The translations under genes and the position numbers were made by a program. Positions 33,420 through 47,834 of a DNA stretch of 64,000 nt are shown here, one piece after another. The stretch comes from Straminergon stramineum (lineage: Eukaryota > Streptophyta > Bryopsida > Hypnales > Calliergonaceae). The notes beneath the pieces were generated by a model. That model did not search any database. It was not told the DNA's origin and saw only the letters and a program-made list of their open reading frames with translations. Position 1 is the stretch's first letter. Every line of letters starts with the position of its first letter. The stretch lies in the NCBI GenBank assembly GCA_963920665.1, contig OY987268.1, positions 3,784,501 through 3,848,500 on the forward strand, in the 5' to 3' direction.

Positions 33420-34740
33420 GATATTCCAACTCGGTCTTCAACTTATTGGTCTGGACCAGCTTGATTCGGCTACTCAGTCCGGGTACCACCAACTTGGTCT
33501 TCACTTCCTTTCAAAGATACCAGTTTAATTTTCTTCTCCAATTTGCTCCTTAATCTCATTCACACAATTTGGTTTTAAATTTGTTTTATTCTTCCCGAAA
33601 TTACACTCAGTCTTTACCAATTTGGTATTCTGCTTTCCATTCTTTACACTATTCATTTTATAATTTCAACTTATAATTTGTGCAACTCATTCACAGAATT
33701 TCTCCAATTCGGTAACAATCCATTTCTATCAAAGATAAAAACATTCATTGCTCCAAAGATTGTACTCACCTATTCTATCAACATTCCAATTTGGCTTTTA
33801 CAACTCATATAACATCTCATCAACAATTTCAACATCAGTCATTAAACACACATACACCATTCATCTTATGCACAACAAGCAACCAATTTGGTATATAATT
33901 TTACTTTGATTAACCAAGTTGGTGAATAAAATCACTGTTTGAATTTAACAATTTGGTTCATTTCTATTTTCATTTTATCTATTAACTCTGACCAACCCAA
34001 CTAGGATATCTCCTTGTCATCATTTAGCAATTTCCTACTAGGATTGTCAATCTTCTCCGCTTCCACTAAGCTTCATTCCCACTTCACTGCTCCCACTACA
34101 AACTATTCAATTTCCACCTACTTGTGTAACTTCAACACTTAATACACATCAACTCTTGACTAGGATACTTTCTCCATTAAACTCTGCATAATTCTGCACA
34201 TTACACACCACTGCCATGCACTGGCACACACGCATCCCGACTAGGACATAGACACACACTGATCCGAACTTGAATCAACACAAATATAACACCCCATTGG
34301 GCACTCATACACACACATAAAGAAAACAAAACATACACAGCCTTGACCGACTGGAACTCGCACTGGATATTCGCTCAACAATGGGTAAAAGGAAAAGAAA
34401 ACCAACTTGGACTTAAGAGACAACTCCAAGATAGTTACCAACTCGGCAGAGTCAACCAACTGGCAACAACCACCCATTTGAATCCCATTTGGCCCACATT
34501 CATCAGACTGCCATCATCCAATTCGGCTGACATGCCTGACACTCAGTCACCAACCACCTAATTGGAATCCTAACTAGGACTTTAAACATACAACCCTCCA
34601 CTTAGACAACCAAACAACCCCATTTGGAATAAAACCAATGACTAAACCCCTATTTGGACAACACAAAACACCAAATAACACCAAAAACCTTCACATTTCA
34701 CTCAAAATATTTCAAAAATTACAATAGTGGTTACCCTATT
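33420..34740. repeat. Interspersed CCAAYTYGG motif cluster
   Basis: The short near-palindrome CCAATTTGG, CCAACTTGG or CCAACTCGG recurs at least 12 times (for example near 33426, 33488, 33617, 33702, 33786, 33882, 33912, 34401, 34438, 34518) in C/T- and C/A-rich DNA. Spacing is irregular. A frame at 34,343-34,561 is a consequence of this composition and is not taken as a gene. Confidence 0.5.
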
Positions 34741-34808
34741 TGGTTATCTACAAATACATAATGATGTGCATGATTGTAAATTTTCATCTTTACACTAATG
34801 AAAAAAAG

Positions 34809-35233
34809 GTAAAATCTAATAAAAAGATGTATCAACTAATATTATGATGGGTTAGGTCATTGTCAATCTTGAGAAGGCACATAACATAATTCTTCTTCTT
34901 ATAAACCTAATAACAAAGGTCTTTTATCAATGATGAGAATTGTACCAAATTTCTATCTAATACAAAAATATACCAACTAATGAGATGATAGGGTAGATTA
35001 TTGTTATTCTTGGAAAGGCACATGTGAGATTCTCTTTATTCTAAACATGATGCAAATCTTTAATTACTCAAAGTTGTACCAAATTATATCTAATAGAAAG
35101 ATGTACCAACTAGAAAGCTAATAAGATAGGTCATTATTGTCCTTGAAAAACTTTGGGCATAGTACATAAGCAATTCTCTTTATCTTTAAATCCCATAATG
35201 AAAGGCTTTCATTGATAGATGTATCAAATTTTG
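34809..35233. repeat. Tandem repeat, three copies of about 134-145 bp
   Basis: Units begin ATCTAATA.AAA.AT.TA.CAACTA at about 34,814, 34,956 and 35,088. Each then has GATAGG(T/G)..ATTATTGT.CTTG, a GGCACAT-type phrase and a closing TGTA(C/T)CAAATT. Confidence 0.75.
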
Positions 35234-36513
35234 TCACCTTTATGGCACATGCAAGTGTGTGAACTAAAATATTTTCATGTGGCCTTTGTAATATGTTTTT
35301 GCAAATACCTTGATGAAATACATTGCATAAATGTTTTTTTTCCTTGATTTCCTTATAAAATGTCTTGTACCTTAGGCATTGTTGTATTATAGTGGAATTG
35401 AAGATCAACTACATGGATAAAAGTTTTGACAATTTATTGCAATGTGAAGACTTTAGAGCTCTAAATATAGGTATTGAATCCCCCAAAATGACTTTTTTGG
35501 TCTCTTGCACTATATTTTTATACCAACATTCTATTATTAAAATAATTTTTGAATGTTGTGTAAAATCTCTAAGATCCTACAAAATCCAACAAAAAAATTT
35601 CATAACTATTTATCTAACATTTCATGAAGTACATATCATTCCATGTATATAAAAAATCCTACATGACCAAAGCAAACATAAGTCAAATCATATAGGGTTC
35701 CAAAAAATTTAAATAATTTTTTTATTTGGCCATTAGTTAGTTCTATCTTGTTGTTGTGAAGTTTCCAAAGAACCTTTCAAATGTTATTCATTTTTTAAAA
35801 GTTGCCCTATTTGAGGAAGCAAATCCTTTCTAAGCTAATGAGTGTTGGAAAGTTTTCAAAGATCCTTTTTTTTTTCTTTTTATCATAGATCAATAATTAA
35901 TGTGACAAAGTTTGAGTAGCACCCTCAATTGAACAACAAGTTTCTTAATGCATAGAATGGTTTATTTTATTGCAAGTGCACTCTTCACACTTTGTAGATT
36001 GGATGCAAAGAGCACATACTGGCCCAAGCATTGGAGTTGTGTAGACTTGCCAATTTCAATAGCCAATCACAACTCCTTTAAACCCTAGAGCACTCACACA
36101 GAGTGCACACCTACAAGATAAACCCTCCATTGAATAAAGCAAGAGATTCTACTTGCTTTGTCCAGCTATTTGTACTAAGTTACTTCATGTCCATTACTTA
36201 TAAATAGAGTTCATTCTAAAGTTTAAAATGTACATTCAAGATACATAGTAGCACAAAGAGGGTCTCCTACCTTTCCTATTTGCAAGATTTTTTTCATTGA
36301 TACACCTAAATAATAGTACTCCCCTTAAAATGAAGTAAAATAACTGGACCTCCCTCTAGTCATACCACTGGGAAGACTTGCTCTGTTTGATTCATCCTGC
36401 TGTGTGATTCTGGAGAGAATCTCATCAACATTTTCAATTGTATGCTCAAAACATGTGTCCATCATGGGCGACAGTGAGACAATATTCCAGTAATGTTGTC
36501 CATAATGTTCAAG
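35234..36513. other. Gene-free AT-rich region
   Basis: No gene supported; opposing frames at 35,118-35,408 and 35,365-35,652 are low-complexity and unlike any family I know. Confidence 0.5.
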
Positions 36514-36634
36514 CTAAAAGTATGTTTGCACTTGGTGTTAAAGAATGTTGTTACTGTAGGTCTTAGACCTATTCTGTACTAGATTCACATTGCAAACATC
36601 ACTCCTAACACTAAGTGCAAACATACTCTTAAGT
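36514..36634. repeat. 121-bp inverted repeat able to form a hairpin
   Basis: AGTATGTTTGCACTTGGTGT (36519-36538) pairs with its inverted copy at 36608-36627, with one mismatch over 20 bases and weaker pairing beyond. The loop contains the near-palindrome TAGGTCTTAGACCTA. It could be a tiny MITE or a hairpin precursor. Confidence 0.7.
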
Positions 36635-37018
36635 TACAGTAAGTTAGTGTTGCTTGAGCAGAACAATTTATCTCAAGGCAAATTTATTATGGTAGTCTGC
36701 TCTTAAAGTGACTGTTTAAGGGCTGGTCAGCCTTTTTGATGGTTCTTAGATGCACAAAATTATTTTTTCCTTATTTTTCACTTGAAGAAAAATTGATGTG
36801 GAATCTAACCCAAGCAGTTTCATATTTTTCAGAGCATTTTTGAATTACTTGTGAATTTCTAAAGAATTCTGTCATAGGTACATGTTTCTTGATTGTAGGC
36901 CTTACAAAACCCACACATTATTAGTCTGAAAAAAGATATGGCTTCACCAAAAATAAGCACTGCGGCATGCAGAAAGTAGTAAGTTAGACAAGGTTCCAAA
37001 ATGTGTCCTTTACTAAAC

Positions 37019-39802
37019 TTAACTCTTGAAGGGCCAAGGCCTATTTTTTAACAAAAATCACTCAAAATTGCCATTTTTGTTGTGTTCATTCAAGAAAAAA
37101 AAATTAAAACTAAAAAATCTATCTGTAGGCTCTTATATTATACTTGTATGAGATCATGTGGTAAATTTTTTTTTATCAAGTTTGACCATACAGATTGAAA
37201 AATATTAACATTAAAAGTTGTAGGGGAAAAGTTTTTTGGAATACAGATAAACATTTCAGAAATGGACCCACTTTGGCTCTTATTCCATCCACTAGCAAAG
37301 CATAAAGGAACATTTGACAAATGTTAAACCACTCTGACATCATTGACAAAACAATCAATGCTTAACACATCCATTTTACAACCTCTTAATGTCCATTTTA
37401 GACTCTGGCTAGGGACAGTTGGAAGAAGAGGGTTGGAATTACATCAGAAAAGTTGGGCCAGATTGTTTTGGTGCCATTTTGATACCAAAGGCCTCATATA
37501 GGTCTTTTTAGTGTCATTTTATCCATACTAGGTTGGTATGGAGGTTGGCACCAAATTAACTTAATTGCATTTCAATGCACCATTGTGGCACCATGTTCAC
37601 ATGCCTTGAAGTTCCTGATGTAGAGCAAACTACAATACAAATGATTGAATGAATCATAAACAAATATGGAACAACATCCAATTGCGTCCAATAAGTAATT
37701 GAACATTTTTCTATTTTAAACCATTAATTCTTAAGCCCTAAGTGCCCCAAGGGACTAAAAGTGTCCTCACATACTTAGTCTAGAAGTCCAATTCAAAGTG
37801 CTGTAACTTTTGCATCCAATGTTAGAATTTAATAAAATTTGTTGAAAAATTTGTTCCCTCTCTTCTAGTTTTTGTGGTAACATTTTCAGATCAATCCAAG
37901 ACGTACTGATTTTTTGAAAGTCATTCGAAGTTCACAGGGGCCATTTGAGTTCACCAAACTAAATTTTGATGGCTACAACTTTGGGGGCTTGTATCTTCTT
38001 CATAAAATGTTTGTTCTCTAGAAATTTTTTTGGATTATGTTTCCCTTGAAGACTTTTTACTATGGTAAAATTTTCATGCCAATCCCACATGTTTTGAATA
38101 TTTAAGAGGAATTCAAAGTTCAAAATCCAAACATTTTTGGATTATGGTGAACTTCGGCAACTTGTTTCTTCTTTATACATTGCTCGTTTCTAGTAAAAAA
38201 AATTGGAAAAGTTGATCATACTAATCTAATTTGTGTGGTTAAAATATCAATCCAAGAAGTTATGAATGTTTGAGAAGCATTTTAATAGGAGATTCAACCT
38301 TAGATGTGTTTTCAACAACTTTTTTCACTAATTTTTGAAATTTGTAAAAAAATATTGCAGACACAATGAGTCAATTGAATGATGTTTTCTTTCAATAATT
38401 TATTTGTATGTTGATTTTGAATCACTTTGTAGTTTGAAGTTTTTCATTTGAGGAGGTTTAGAAATCGAATTTCACCTCCAAATTTATTGTATTACTAGGA
38501 AAATTTCAACATCCTTTTTCAACACTAAAACATTATTATCTTGCAATCTATGTGGCCAAATGACTCCAAATTTGATTCATGTCATCTACAACATATGCAA
38601 GCTACAAGATTGTATGGTTGAAATTTGTATACCTCAGTTAGATTTAGATCTATAACACTTCAAGAGCAATGATGTTCTTAAACCCAAAAAGGCCTTATGC
38701 TTTTAGGGGTTAACTCTTAAAGGATGTTGAAGCCAAAAAGTGGTTGATGGATGACATCATTGTTCAATGTAAAAACAAAGAATGCAACTATTGGTTCAAG
38801 AATTGGAGCAATTTTGGGACTACCTTGGTCATGGGGCCATATCTTTTAAGGATTAAAGGGCAGGTTGGTCACCAAGGAAATCATCCTTTTCAGTTCTTTT
38901 GATTAAAAAAACAAGAACATGCATTGGAGGTCAAACTACTATGCAAGGCTTTCTTTTTCACACAAAATTCCAAGGATGAACATGTGCACTTCTATCTTAC
39001 ATAGAAGAATTCTTTAACATCCATCGGATAAATACACATCCGAGGTATCTTTCAAGGGTTAATTCCTAAAGGACGAGGGGTGTTTGAGTATAGCTCTTGT
39101 TTTCTTGACTAGTTCTTGTACCAAACATAATTCCTCATTTGTATGGAATAATTTTGATGATCACCACTATTGAAATGAAAGAAGACTTATGTAGGTTTTC
39201 TATGAAAAAATGAGCAATACAATTGCACAATTTTTGTGAAAATGCCACCTTTGACAAGATTAATGAAAGATGTGTGATTAGGGTGTACTTTTAGTATAGA
39301 CATTAAAATCAAAATACTGAAATTGGAATGCTCAAAAGTGCTCCAAAACTTTTATTGTTTTCTATGGGTACATATCACCATGATATTGATGTGTAATATT
39401 TATCAAAATCATTGTGAAGTATGAAAAAAAAAGATATGAGGATGTGAAGTGACGGCCCAAAGTACCTTTTCCATTTTAAAAAAATTCACCAAAAATCACC
39501 CACTCTATATTTCTTCATCAAATTGCATTGATGGATTCAACAAAAAAAATCATCCAAGGTATTTTTTTTTATTTACAAACTCTTAGTTAGGTTCACATTT
39601 TGAATTTTCTACAAATTTAGTTGTAGAAGCCATATAGTGGCCTTATTGTCCTAAAGGGGTTAAAGGATGCAGTCCCTCATGACTAACATAGTCACCAAAC
39701 TTGCTCTGAATATTGAATCACTATGTGCATTCTTTCATTATATAAGAAACAATGAAATTATCTACCACCCTCTTTTTAGCCTCAATGTCCTTCAAGGGTT
39801 AA
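37019..39802. mobile_element. Chain of TTAA-bounded elements, nested and abutting
   Basis: TTAA occurs at family-type boundaries at 37019 (then CTCTTGAAGGGCC), 37731 (then GCCCTAAGTGCC), 38710 (CTTTTAGGGG before, CTCTTAAAGGATG after), 39059 (CTTTCAAGGG before, TTCCTAAAGGACG after), 39660 (CCTAAAGGGG before) and 39799 (CCTTCAAGGG before). The module 37,735-38,709 aligns along its length with 55,304-56,259. The first 300 bp from 37,023 align with 50,336 onward. The outermost ends (37,023 and 39,798) are mutually inverted in type, so one element may host the others. I see no transposase. Confidence 0.6.
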
Positions 39803-40840
39803 CTTGCCCAAGTCTTATTGTATCTTAGGCCTAATTCAAACGAGTGAGTAGAGAAAGCGAGTCCTTCATCCTAACAAGTCTTTCATCCTTCTTAAGTACT
39901 TTCATGTCATCAAGTTGTTGTGTGTGTCGTCAAATTCATTGAGCATGGCATCAAACCTATTGGAGAAAACATGAGCACCCCTCCACTATAGAAGTTTGGA
40001 GTACCCTAGGCAAGCTTCAAAACTTCTCCATCTTGTTCGTTGATCTGGCTACATTAGTTGATGACTTGGCAAGTTGAAGAAGTGAACAAACTCTAGGTCT
40101 AAACACTTCACTAGATAAAGATGCTATTTCAACCAACAACTTTTGAAGCCATTTTATCCAAGCGCTTGTCTAAACTAGATCAAAGAGTATTTAGATTTTC
40201 TTCTTATGCATTTTTTAGACACCATATAAATAAACTAAGAATTTGTAGAAAACTAGGAATAGGTGTGCCTTAGAACAACTCTAGACTCTTACATATAAAT
40301 GTAGTATATTCTAAGCAAGAATATATAGGGATCGGTGTTAAAAAAGGTCTCTATTGGATGAAATTACCTTAAGGTATGCGGCACTTTCCAAGTTAACTTT
40401 TCCAAAGTATTGCAAGATAACTACATTGTAAGGAATGGACTAAGCATTTGGATAAGTTTTTCTATTATTATAATGTATAAATTTTTGTTGGATTTTATTG
40501 GGAGTCAAGAAGAGATTCTCAATTTCCTCTATATGCATTTTTTCAACAATACATGAAAAAACTATGAATATTTAAAATATTGTAAATAGGTGTTTCCAAA
40601 ATCAACCCTAGGTTTTTATAATTCAAGAAGCTTTCACTTTAGTTATGAGTCTAGATGGAAAATTTTGCAAACATGTTACAATTAGGTGAAGTTATTTTAG
40701 TACGTTGCTAAGTTTCAATATAACAAGTTTTCTTTTCTTTTCAAAATTAATACATTATTTTCTTCTTCTTCCAACCATTATTCTTATAGCTTTTGAAACA
40801 TTACTTTGACTATCCCTTTAGAGAGCATAGTACATGTTTG

Positions 40841-40841
<1 letters not shown>

Positions 40842-40931
<90 letters not shown>
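40842..40931. repeat. Long (AT)n microsatellite
   Basis: About 44 uninterrupted AT units. Confidence 0.98.
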
Positions 40932-40934
<3 letters not shown>

Positions 40935-43843
40935 TTATTTAACCATGATATAGAATTAAACTATCAAAGTATTTAACAAAGTGGAAAACGAGATATTTAG
41001 CAACACTCTATTAGTGAGTAATAATAGATGTAAGAGATAAATTTCCTTTTAAAGTGATTGTAATCCAAGTTAGTGGTGCATGGACTTGATAGCTCAAAAA
41101 TGACACATTGTATGTGTACCTTACTATCCTACAAATTTTCACTATTTTTTTTTGTTCATTGTTGTTTCAAACATGTGGTACTTTGCAAAGTTTTTTACAT
41201 GAAAAATCCCATACTAATGATTTTAGGGCCAAGATTAGGATATGAGAAACCATAGACATGGAAATTTATAATAACATCATAAATAATATTTTTGAAAAAA
41301 AAATTATTGTGAGTTGAAAAATTAAAACTTATATTTTTTTTAGATGTCTTTGGTGTGATTTCAGTATATGGTAATGTTTTGTGATGAAACCCAATCACAT
41401 GTTTTCTATATATTTTTGTAATCCTTTTTGACTAGGGGATAATCCACATTTCTGAAATTGGAAAGACATATAATAAACTTTCAAACAAACATTAACGTTA
41501 GTTTTGTTTAATGTTGATATTTGCATAGTCAAAAATCATGACATATATCTTCACAAAGGTCTAATTTCAAGCCACAAACTATGATAGGTATAGATTCAGG
41601 GTTCATACTGCATGTCCTAAACTACACTAAAGTGTTGGGATATTGCCAATTTAATTAACGAAATTGATGTTTGTTGTAAAAGGTAATCCATGGAGTTGGA
41701 TTTTCTAATGTACAAATCAATATTAATCAATGAATTCAAAACTTGAATATTAGAAAAAATTCAAAAATGAATTGTTAACCGAATATTTGTGACTTTCAAA
41801 AGATTTTGTTTCCTTTGACTTCAAAAAATTTAAAGTTCTAAATATGATATTTTTAGAAGATTTTTTATTTATTTATTTATTCAAGTTGTTTAAGAAGGTT
41901 ATTATATTGAATTGATTTGGATATGATATGACAAAATCAAAGTGGAAGATTTAGTTACAAATAAATTTGAACAACTCCGAGTGGAAGATCAAGATTTGGA
42001 TAAGATATGAATTCATATTTAGAATCTTGAAGTATCTATTGGAACTTGAAGTTAGGCCATCTAGAACCATCCACTAAAGTAAAAGTCTTAGTCATACTTT
42101 GAAGTATTTTGAGTACAAATTCATATCTTATCTATATCTTGACTTTCCATTAGGAGTTGTCTAACTCCAAGTTCTAGTACTTTTTTTCCATCTAGGAGCT
42201 TTCTAATTCCCATTTACAAATTCACCATTTGGAGATAACTATCTCTAAGTAATCTCTATTTCTGCACTAGTGCACATTAATTTCATCATGGATTTGCTCA
42301 TCCATCAAAGGTCATGACACTCTATTGAAGGTCATGATATGGTTAGTCTCTTTGGAATTGACAAAAACCACTTTTGTTTCTCATGAATATATCGTTTTCC
42401 ATCACTTTCAGTTTTATGATAACATAATACATAAAACATATTTTTCTGTACAATTATACATATTTCAAAAGATCTATGAGTCTAAATTATAATTTGATTA
42501 TAGCAAAATAAGAATACAATCCCTAGCTACATTATACTTTATATTCTCATCCCATTTCCAAATGAATATGTTGCTACTACAATTTGTAATCTAATCTCCG
42601 AGAGATGACATCTAGTGTTTAACTAGACTCTAATAGTTTTTTGTAGGAAGTAGCAAGTGTATCCTTATGGTTTACATCCATGCTCAAGGATTGAATCATT
42701 GAACTATACACTTAATATGCTCTTTATTCATCATATTTTTAAAATAAATTTTTTATGATTATATTTATTAATAAGCTCGATTTTTCCTTCTTTGATATGA
42801 ATTATTGACAATAATAAGCAAGCCCTTCGTATAACATCTATACAATAGTTTGAAGTAAAGTATTACCAAAATATATATCCCATATCTTTATATGTATATT
42901 ATCCCATGTCTTGGTTGCTTTTGTACATAATTAGATTAAAATAGATAATGTCTAAAATAAATCCAAGAATATTCAAATTCTTTGTTAAAAATAGATACAA
43001 TTCTAAATGTGGAGTGTCTAAATTTGTGAAAATTCTATGAGTGAGTAGAGATGGTATGACTGAAAAATATTTTGCCACAAGATATAGGATTTTCAAAGGG
43101 CTTGAAGAACAAGATCTATAAAGAAAGAAAGGAAGTTGTAGACTCTTTAAAGAATAATATCAACCATTGTGAAATGTTGTGTAGCTTGTGAAGAGGAGCT
43201 TTTGAAAATTTTGAAATATTTTTACTTGTGTTTAAATGGTCATAGAGTACCGATTCTATCACCCTCAAATTAAATACATGTGTCCTATATTGCAATATGG
43301 ATACAATAAAAGATATAAGTTACGATACAAATATATGTACATATATGGTTATAGATATAGGTATGAATAAATATTACACAAACATACAATATCCCATATC
43401 TTTTGAACCTCTAATCTTGCTTATATGTACATATTTGAATCTCCTAAAAATATGATAAACAAGGTCTTCATAGGGCATGGAACATATGTGCATGTTGACA
43501 CTATCATCCTCGGAGGGGGTCTATACCCTAAGTGTCAAATGCCTTAAGAAATAATCTATTTGACATGGGTGTCAAAATAACTTGTATGTATGGTAGTTTG
43601 GAAGTTATAAATGATAATATATAAGAAAATCTCATAAAATAATGAAGATTGAGACATTTAATTTCAAATCAATCATGACACTTTCTTGTAATTAACTTAT
43701 CATTATGAAATTGGAACTTGTACAACATAATAAACAAATCATTCTTCATCATTTGTTTGACTCTAAACCTTGGCAAGGGACTCTACTGCTCCAACATGCA
43801 AAATCAACTTTAGTGGTGTCGCATTGCAAATGTGTACATTATG

Positions 43844-43845
<2 letters not shown>

Positions 43846-43876
<31 letters not shown>
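43846..43876. repeat. (AT)n microsatellite
   Basis: About 15 AT units. Confidence 0.95.
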
Positions 43877-43879
<3 letters not shown>

Positions 43880-45964
43880 TTTTGATTATAATAATGTAGA
43901 GAGAAAGATGACATTACTTGAAATGGCTTGAAGGCAATGCCTTTTCAATGGTGTGTATGAGCCAACTATTAAGATAAGAGAATTACCAAAGAGACTCATT
44001 AGTTGAAGAATCTTTATAAGTTATAGAATTTCCTTGTTCTTTTGGATGTATGTCAAGTTCGAGAGTTTTTTTAGAGTCTCGAGATGTAGATGGAGTGACG
44101 CTCCTTTTGAAACTCTATTTTTTCCCTTGTTAGACAACTATTAGATCCTAATTCCTTTATTTTCATACTTGAAGATATTTTCAATTTTTTATTTTGTGTG
44201 ATAAAAGCTATTAGAATGAGAGATGAAGTTTATTTTACCTTTCTTTTGTATTTTGAAAGATTCTAGTAACTCCTCTAAAATGATATATATAGATAGTATT
44301 ATGGAGAGAAAAGGGATGATCAATGGATGAAATATCGTCCATATGATATAGTATGGTTAAAATCCACTTGTTTAAGTGGATGAGGGAGAGGTTAAGGAGG
44401 AGACTCTTCTTCTTCCTGTTCATTGTTTGTATGGATTTGTGGTGTGTTTTGGAGAGCCATAACCTATTGTATAATGTGAGTTTTAAAATAACATTTTGTA
44501 AAATGTTCTTCTTCTTGCAATTCAAAAAACCTATAATTCACTCTATTTGGACTTTGTATGTGAAAGTTGTGCTTGATGGAGTAAAAGAGACTCAATTGTC
44601 CTAGTGTTTGAGGGTGTTTGAAAATTTTTGAGCACCTATAATTGTTTGGTGAGGAAGTATGTAGTTCTCAGATTTGGTATGACTATGGATTGAATTATTA
44701 GCTTTTCAAAAAGCTATCAAACTCTTAGTTTGGAGTTAAGAGTGAAAATTATAGGTTTGGAAGTAAAGTAGAGATGAGCGAGGTGATGAACAACCTTTGA
44801 ATTGAAGAGAGGGAACTTTGAACAATTTTAAAAGTTGGACAACAAGAGATTTGAACTTCAAATTTAGAACGTTTATAGAAATTTGTGTCAACTCTCCGGA
44901 AAACTATTAAACTCTTGATTAGGAGTTTTGAAGCAACTTTGGTACTCATTTGAGTGGTGGATATACTTTCAAAAGGTTTCTTATAGCTTGTATACAACTC
45001 ATAGAACTTCCATGTAAATTTATGATATTTTATTTGACTTATATGAGGCAAATACAAATATGCATACAAATTGATGTATCATATAAAATATATACAAATA
45101 TGAATACAAATCATATGCATTATACTTGTTTAGTTATACTATATTCTACATGTAGCTTATGAATATTCGCATACATCTATCTCTACATGCTTTTTTGAAA
45201 AATAATGGACGTATATATGAGGAGTACATTCACTAAACTTTTATTTTTCACTTGATTATAGAATCTTTCATATTCAAGCCCAAATCTAGTTGCAACTACA
45301 AAACTAGTGTTTTTACATGATGTTTTTCATTCATTGGAGTTTTTCCATTGTAGGCCTTGGGATTTGAGGTGTCAATTTTCTACTAAGGAGTCTCTTCCAT
45401 TTGTTTTAATTATAGATTGAAGATTTTGCTTGAGATTTTGATGTAGATATATCCAAGTATCCATAATATACAATCTACTAGCCTATCTTATGTATTGTTT
45501 CTAGTAGTTTATTCCAAAGAGTGCGACTAATTGCCATTTATATTTGGATCATATTTCATACAATCACCACTACTTCAATGCTATAGAAGGTTTATTAGGC
45601 TAATTATAAACCAATATTTTTGGATTAGATACCATTAAAATTTGACTTGAATTTTTGTTTTTAAACACCTTAGCAATAATATGTATGCTTGAACTCAAAT
45701 TAACGTCAAAAAAATATTGAAAATACTAACCTATAAATGCACAAGGCACCATCTTTGGGATATCAACTAAACTTTGACGTTATCTATAATCTTAAAAAAT
45801 CACTATTTTAATCATTTTTAGATTGCATATTCTTTAAAGCCTATTTTCAGGACATTTAAAATTTGATTTTGGAAAAAAAATTGATTGTGGTTTTTCTATT
45901 GAAGTTTTTGTCCAAGGATGTCTATTGCAAATCTTGATTTTCTAGAGTTAAAGGCTCTTAAAAA

Positions 45965-46634
45965 TGAGCCTCAAATACATTGGATCTTGAGAAAAAAATC
46001 ACATTGGAGATTCATTCCAAAGTTTGTAGAGTAGATTTTATCAAGATCTAAATTGATTATGATTATACACTTATGCATGTTGTGTCCCTTAGCCTCATAT
46101 TTTTTTCATGGCCTTAATTCTAGGTTTGACATATAATAAGAAGTTTGAAAGATTTCAAATCATTTCATAGGTTTAACATCCTTTGAATCCACGATCATAA
46201 TCATCAATCCATAATAGATATAGTTAAGTTTTCTTTTCCTATGTGATTCGTAACACATCCAATTTGAATTTGTCAAGTTACAATTTCTTTCAAATTGATA
46301 AAACTTATCAAAACTTGGTCTTTTTGTTTAGTTTTGAGCAAGTTTGAATAGCTCAAACAAGGCCTTGGGCATTTAGAGGTTAAACAATTTCTTTCTATAG
46401 GTTCTTTCATATTAGAGTTAATTGTAAAGTGCTTGAAATGAGGACAACTAAAGGAGATGAAGTTTAATGATGTTAGAGAAAAACATAATACAAAACTTCT
46501 TGAAGCATCAAACTCGGATTTGCTAGAGTAAGGTAATGTGTTTATTTTATACTATATATTCCTAGTTAATCCTTTCTTCTAACAACTCTTATACAAATTT
46601 AGAAGGACTTTACAATTAACTCTATTGTATCCAA
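45965..46634. repeat. Block A, copy 1 (duplicated again at 48.4-49.07 kb)
   Basis: This 670-bp block is nearly identical to 48,398-49,068. Both start TCAAATACATTGGATCTTG and end TTGTATCCAA. Inside is a TTAA-type element right end (GGGCATTTAGAGG then TTAA, 46380-46383). Confidence 0.9.
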
Positions 46635-46642
46635 TATCTTCT

Positions 46643-47206
46643 TACTCCCTCCATCTTACAATACTAGTCTCTTTTTGTTTTTTTGTTTATCTTAAATTAT
46701 TATTCCCTTTTATTTCAAACTTGATTTTTAGAATGAAGATGACTTTTTTTTTTGATGTTAGCTCATGAAATGAAGAGCACAAATTCTAATATAATATCTA
46801 TTTTATAGATTAAAACATATCTAAAAATTTAATTATTATAGGAACTTGAAGTTGATTGGATCAAAGACCAAAAGATGTAGAACTTTTCATTGAATCTATT
46901 GAATTCCAAGTTGTTCTCGTGCAAATTTTAACACAACTATAAGGCAAGGTAGTTGCATAGGAAGTCTTCCTTCTTTGTAAGGCCTATTCTTCTTTATATG
47001 TGGCACTTTTGTATCTATTGCAACTTCCTATTGATCTTTTTATGATTGCCATTAATAGCCACATCCACTTGCTTTGCACTTGAGAAGACACATTGCACAT
47101 TCACTATAAAATCATTTGATTGTAACATGCATTAAACAATTGTTACCAAATCCTTAATACTTTCATTATTATAAAGAAGGACTAGTATTACGGAATGGAA
47201 GAAATA
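46643..47206. mobile_element. Stowaway-like MITE, 564 bp
   Basis: TA-CTCCCTCCATCTTACAATA on the left and an imperfect inverted copy on the right (ending GGACTAGTATTACGGAATGG then AAGAAATA) give TIRs of about 27 bp flanked by TA. The CTCCCTCC...AATACTAGTC end is the classic Stowaway (Tc1/mariner-derived) terminus. It is inserted just past the end of block A copy 1. No transposase is present. Confidence 0.7.
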
Positions 47207-47834
47207 CCATCTTCTAAGATCTTTTTTACAAAGGTGAGAAGTTACACAGTGGCTACAATCTTGAATTTTGAGTCTTCCAATAAAGAAAACACTCCTAATA
47301 GTTACCTTCAATATAAAACACCATATATAAAACATTAAATGAGTTGAACCAAGTGATTAGAGCATCTCTAATGGGCTCCATAATATTGATATGGTGAATG
47401 GTTTGGTGCAACCAAGCTTGGAGGAGAGTCCCACTAGGGACAAGGTTTAGGGTTTAGTATCACTAGGCTCTTCAAACTTGCCTCATAAAACTTGAAGCTA
47501 CAAGCCCCTTCCTCTTTTATTCCAACATCATACTTCCAAATCTTGCTTTGTCAAAACATGGATCTTGGTGCCTCAAGTTTCGATGGCACCTTGTAATGAG
47601 GATTGGGTAAGTAGGAGCTAGCAAAGATAAACAAACCCTACTAGAGTTGAAGTGGAGGAGTTTGAGATGTTACAATTAAATTGCCCAAACGAGCTGCAGA
47701 GAGGGAAAATAAGCAGTTGTATGTGCGATCACTACGAGTCAGAAGCCAAATAATAAGAGTAAGAATTTCCAGCTTGAGGAAGAAAGACAATTGACACGGA
47801 GTGTTTTGGCAACACATTTTTGAACACTGCAATA

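Larger units (their letters stand above)
39803..45964. other. Gene-free AT-rich region with microsatellites
   Basis: I find no coding segment in 6.2 kb. It contains two (AT)n tracts and patches of AATATGGATAC-like low-complexity sequence near 43,280-43,420. All short frames have AT-driven composition. Confidence 0.6.
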
